NCBI GenBank assembly: GCA_002328485.1
Contig: DCUF01000012.1
Location: 1 to 7,083, forward strand
Length of the DNA: 7,083 nucleotides
Source of the DNA: Deltaproteobacteria bacterium UBA2221
Lineage (GTDB): Bacteria; Desulfobacterota; Syntrophorhabdia; Syntrophorhabdales; WCHB1-27
Reading direction: 5' to 3'
The translations under genes and the position numbers were made by a program. Below are positions 6,920 to 7,083 of this stretch, in pieces; position 1 is the stretch's first letter, and every line of letters begins with the position of its first letter. The notes under the pieces are model-generated. The model was not told where the DNA came from. It searched no databases and was given only the letters and a program-made list of their open reading frames with translations.

Positions 6920-7083
6920 ATGGAAGACAGCAGGATTTCGTATCACGAGTCGGTACGGAAGGTATACCAGAGGATCAAGGAAGACGGCATGACCAACATT
7001 TGGGACCGCTACGAGGCCCAGGGACTCGGCAGTCCGGACCAGCGCTGCCCTTTCTGCCAGGGCGGTGTTCGTTGCGATCTCTG
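6920..7083 (+). CDS. cooS: Anaerobic nickel CO dehydrogenase catalytic subunit, 5' end only
   Basis: Only the first 54 codons are in the window; the gene continues past the right edge. The reading begins MEDSRISYHESVRKVYQRIKE, goes on with DGMTNIWDRYEAQ and ends RCPFCQGGVRCDL, with the next codon starting TG, which fits cysteine. This matches the N-terminus of CooS, the homodimeric enzyme that interconverts CO and CO2 at a Ni-Fe-S C-cluster. C43 and C46 would hold the D-cluster at the dimer interface, while C52 and the expected C55 would begin the B-cluster motif (CxxC followed in the family by xxGPC). The CX2C spacing at the first pair, rather than CX7C, is the variant linked with a [2Fe-2S] D-cluster in the Desulfovibrio vulgaris enzyme. 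It lies 50 bases downstream of the TetR gene and has an excellent Shine-Dalgarno. Identification rests on a short stretch, but the cysteine pattern is distinctive. Confidence 0.87.
   Translation, partial: MEDSRISYHESVRKVYQRIKEDGMTNIWDRYEAQGLGSPDQRCPFCQGGVRCDL

Noticed and set aside
1..7083. CRISPR array, tRNA, rRNA, intact insertion sequence or attachment site
   Set aside because: No regularly spaced repeats, cloverleaf-like segments, transposase or integrase motifs were seen on either strand.

Overview
The window looks like chromosome of an anaerobic bacterium of moderate-to-high GC. The best guess is a Desulfobacterota-type (former Deltaproteobacteria) or Syntrophorhabdus-like anaerobe. 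The evidence is an anaerobic nickel CO dehydrogenase gene (cooS) starting at the right edge, a DUF362 protein with a four-cysteine iron-sulfur-like tail, and a MEDS-domain histidine kinase. All are common in such organisms, but the taxon is inferred, not proven.

Left part (140-2955, minus strand): a two-gene two-component operon. The kinase (MEDS, PAS, PAS, HisKA_3, HATPase_c) is followed, with a 4-base overlap, by a NarL/LuxR-type response regulator. Bases 1-139 hold no feature I can support.

Middle (2956-5705): a divergent intergenic region carries a perfect 15-bp inverted repeat (3024-3061) lying midway between the kinase start and the start of a LysE-family membrane exporter (3133-3762, plus). 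After a 188-base gap with a sigma70-like promoter comes a 584-residue DUF362 protein (3951-5705, plus). It appears to have an acetyltransferase-like N-terminal region, a DUF362 core and a C-terminal CxxC...C...GCPP region. These four cysteines are the only ones in the protein.

Right part (5706-7083): the stretch 5725-6189 is not empty. On the minus strand it is a decayed GGDEF (diguanylate cyclase) domain with at least one clear frameshift and an in-frame stop. Overlapping its former N-terminal side is a strong promoter (TTGACG, 17 bp, TAGAAT). A palindromic operator directly follows, and then a TetR-family regulator (6240-6869, plus), which is probably autorepressed. Fifty bases further on, with a strong Shine-Dalgarno, starts cooS, truncated by the window end after 54 codons. 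The arrangement suggests the TetR protein controls itself and the CO dehydrogenase gene.
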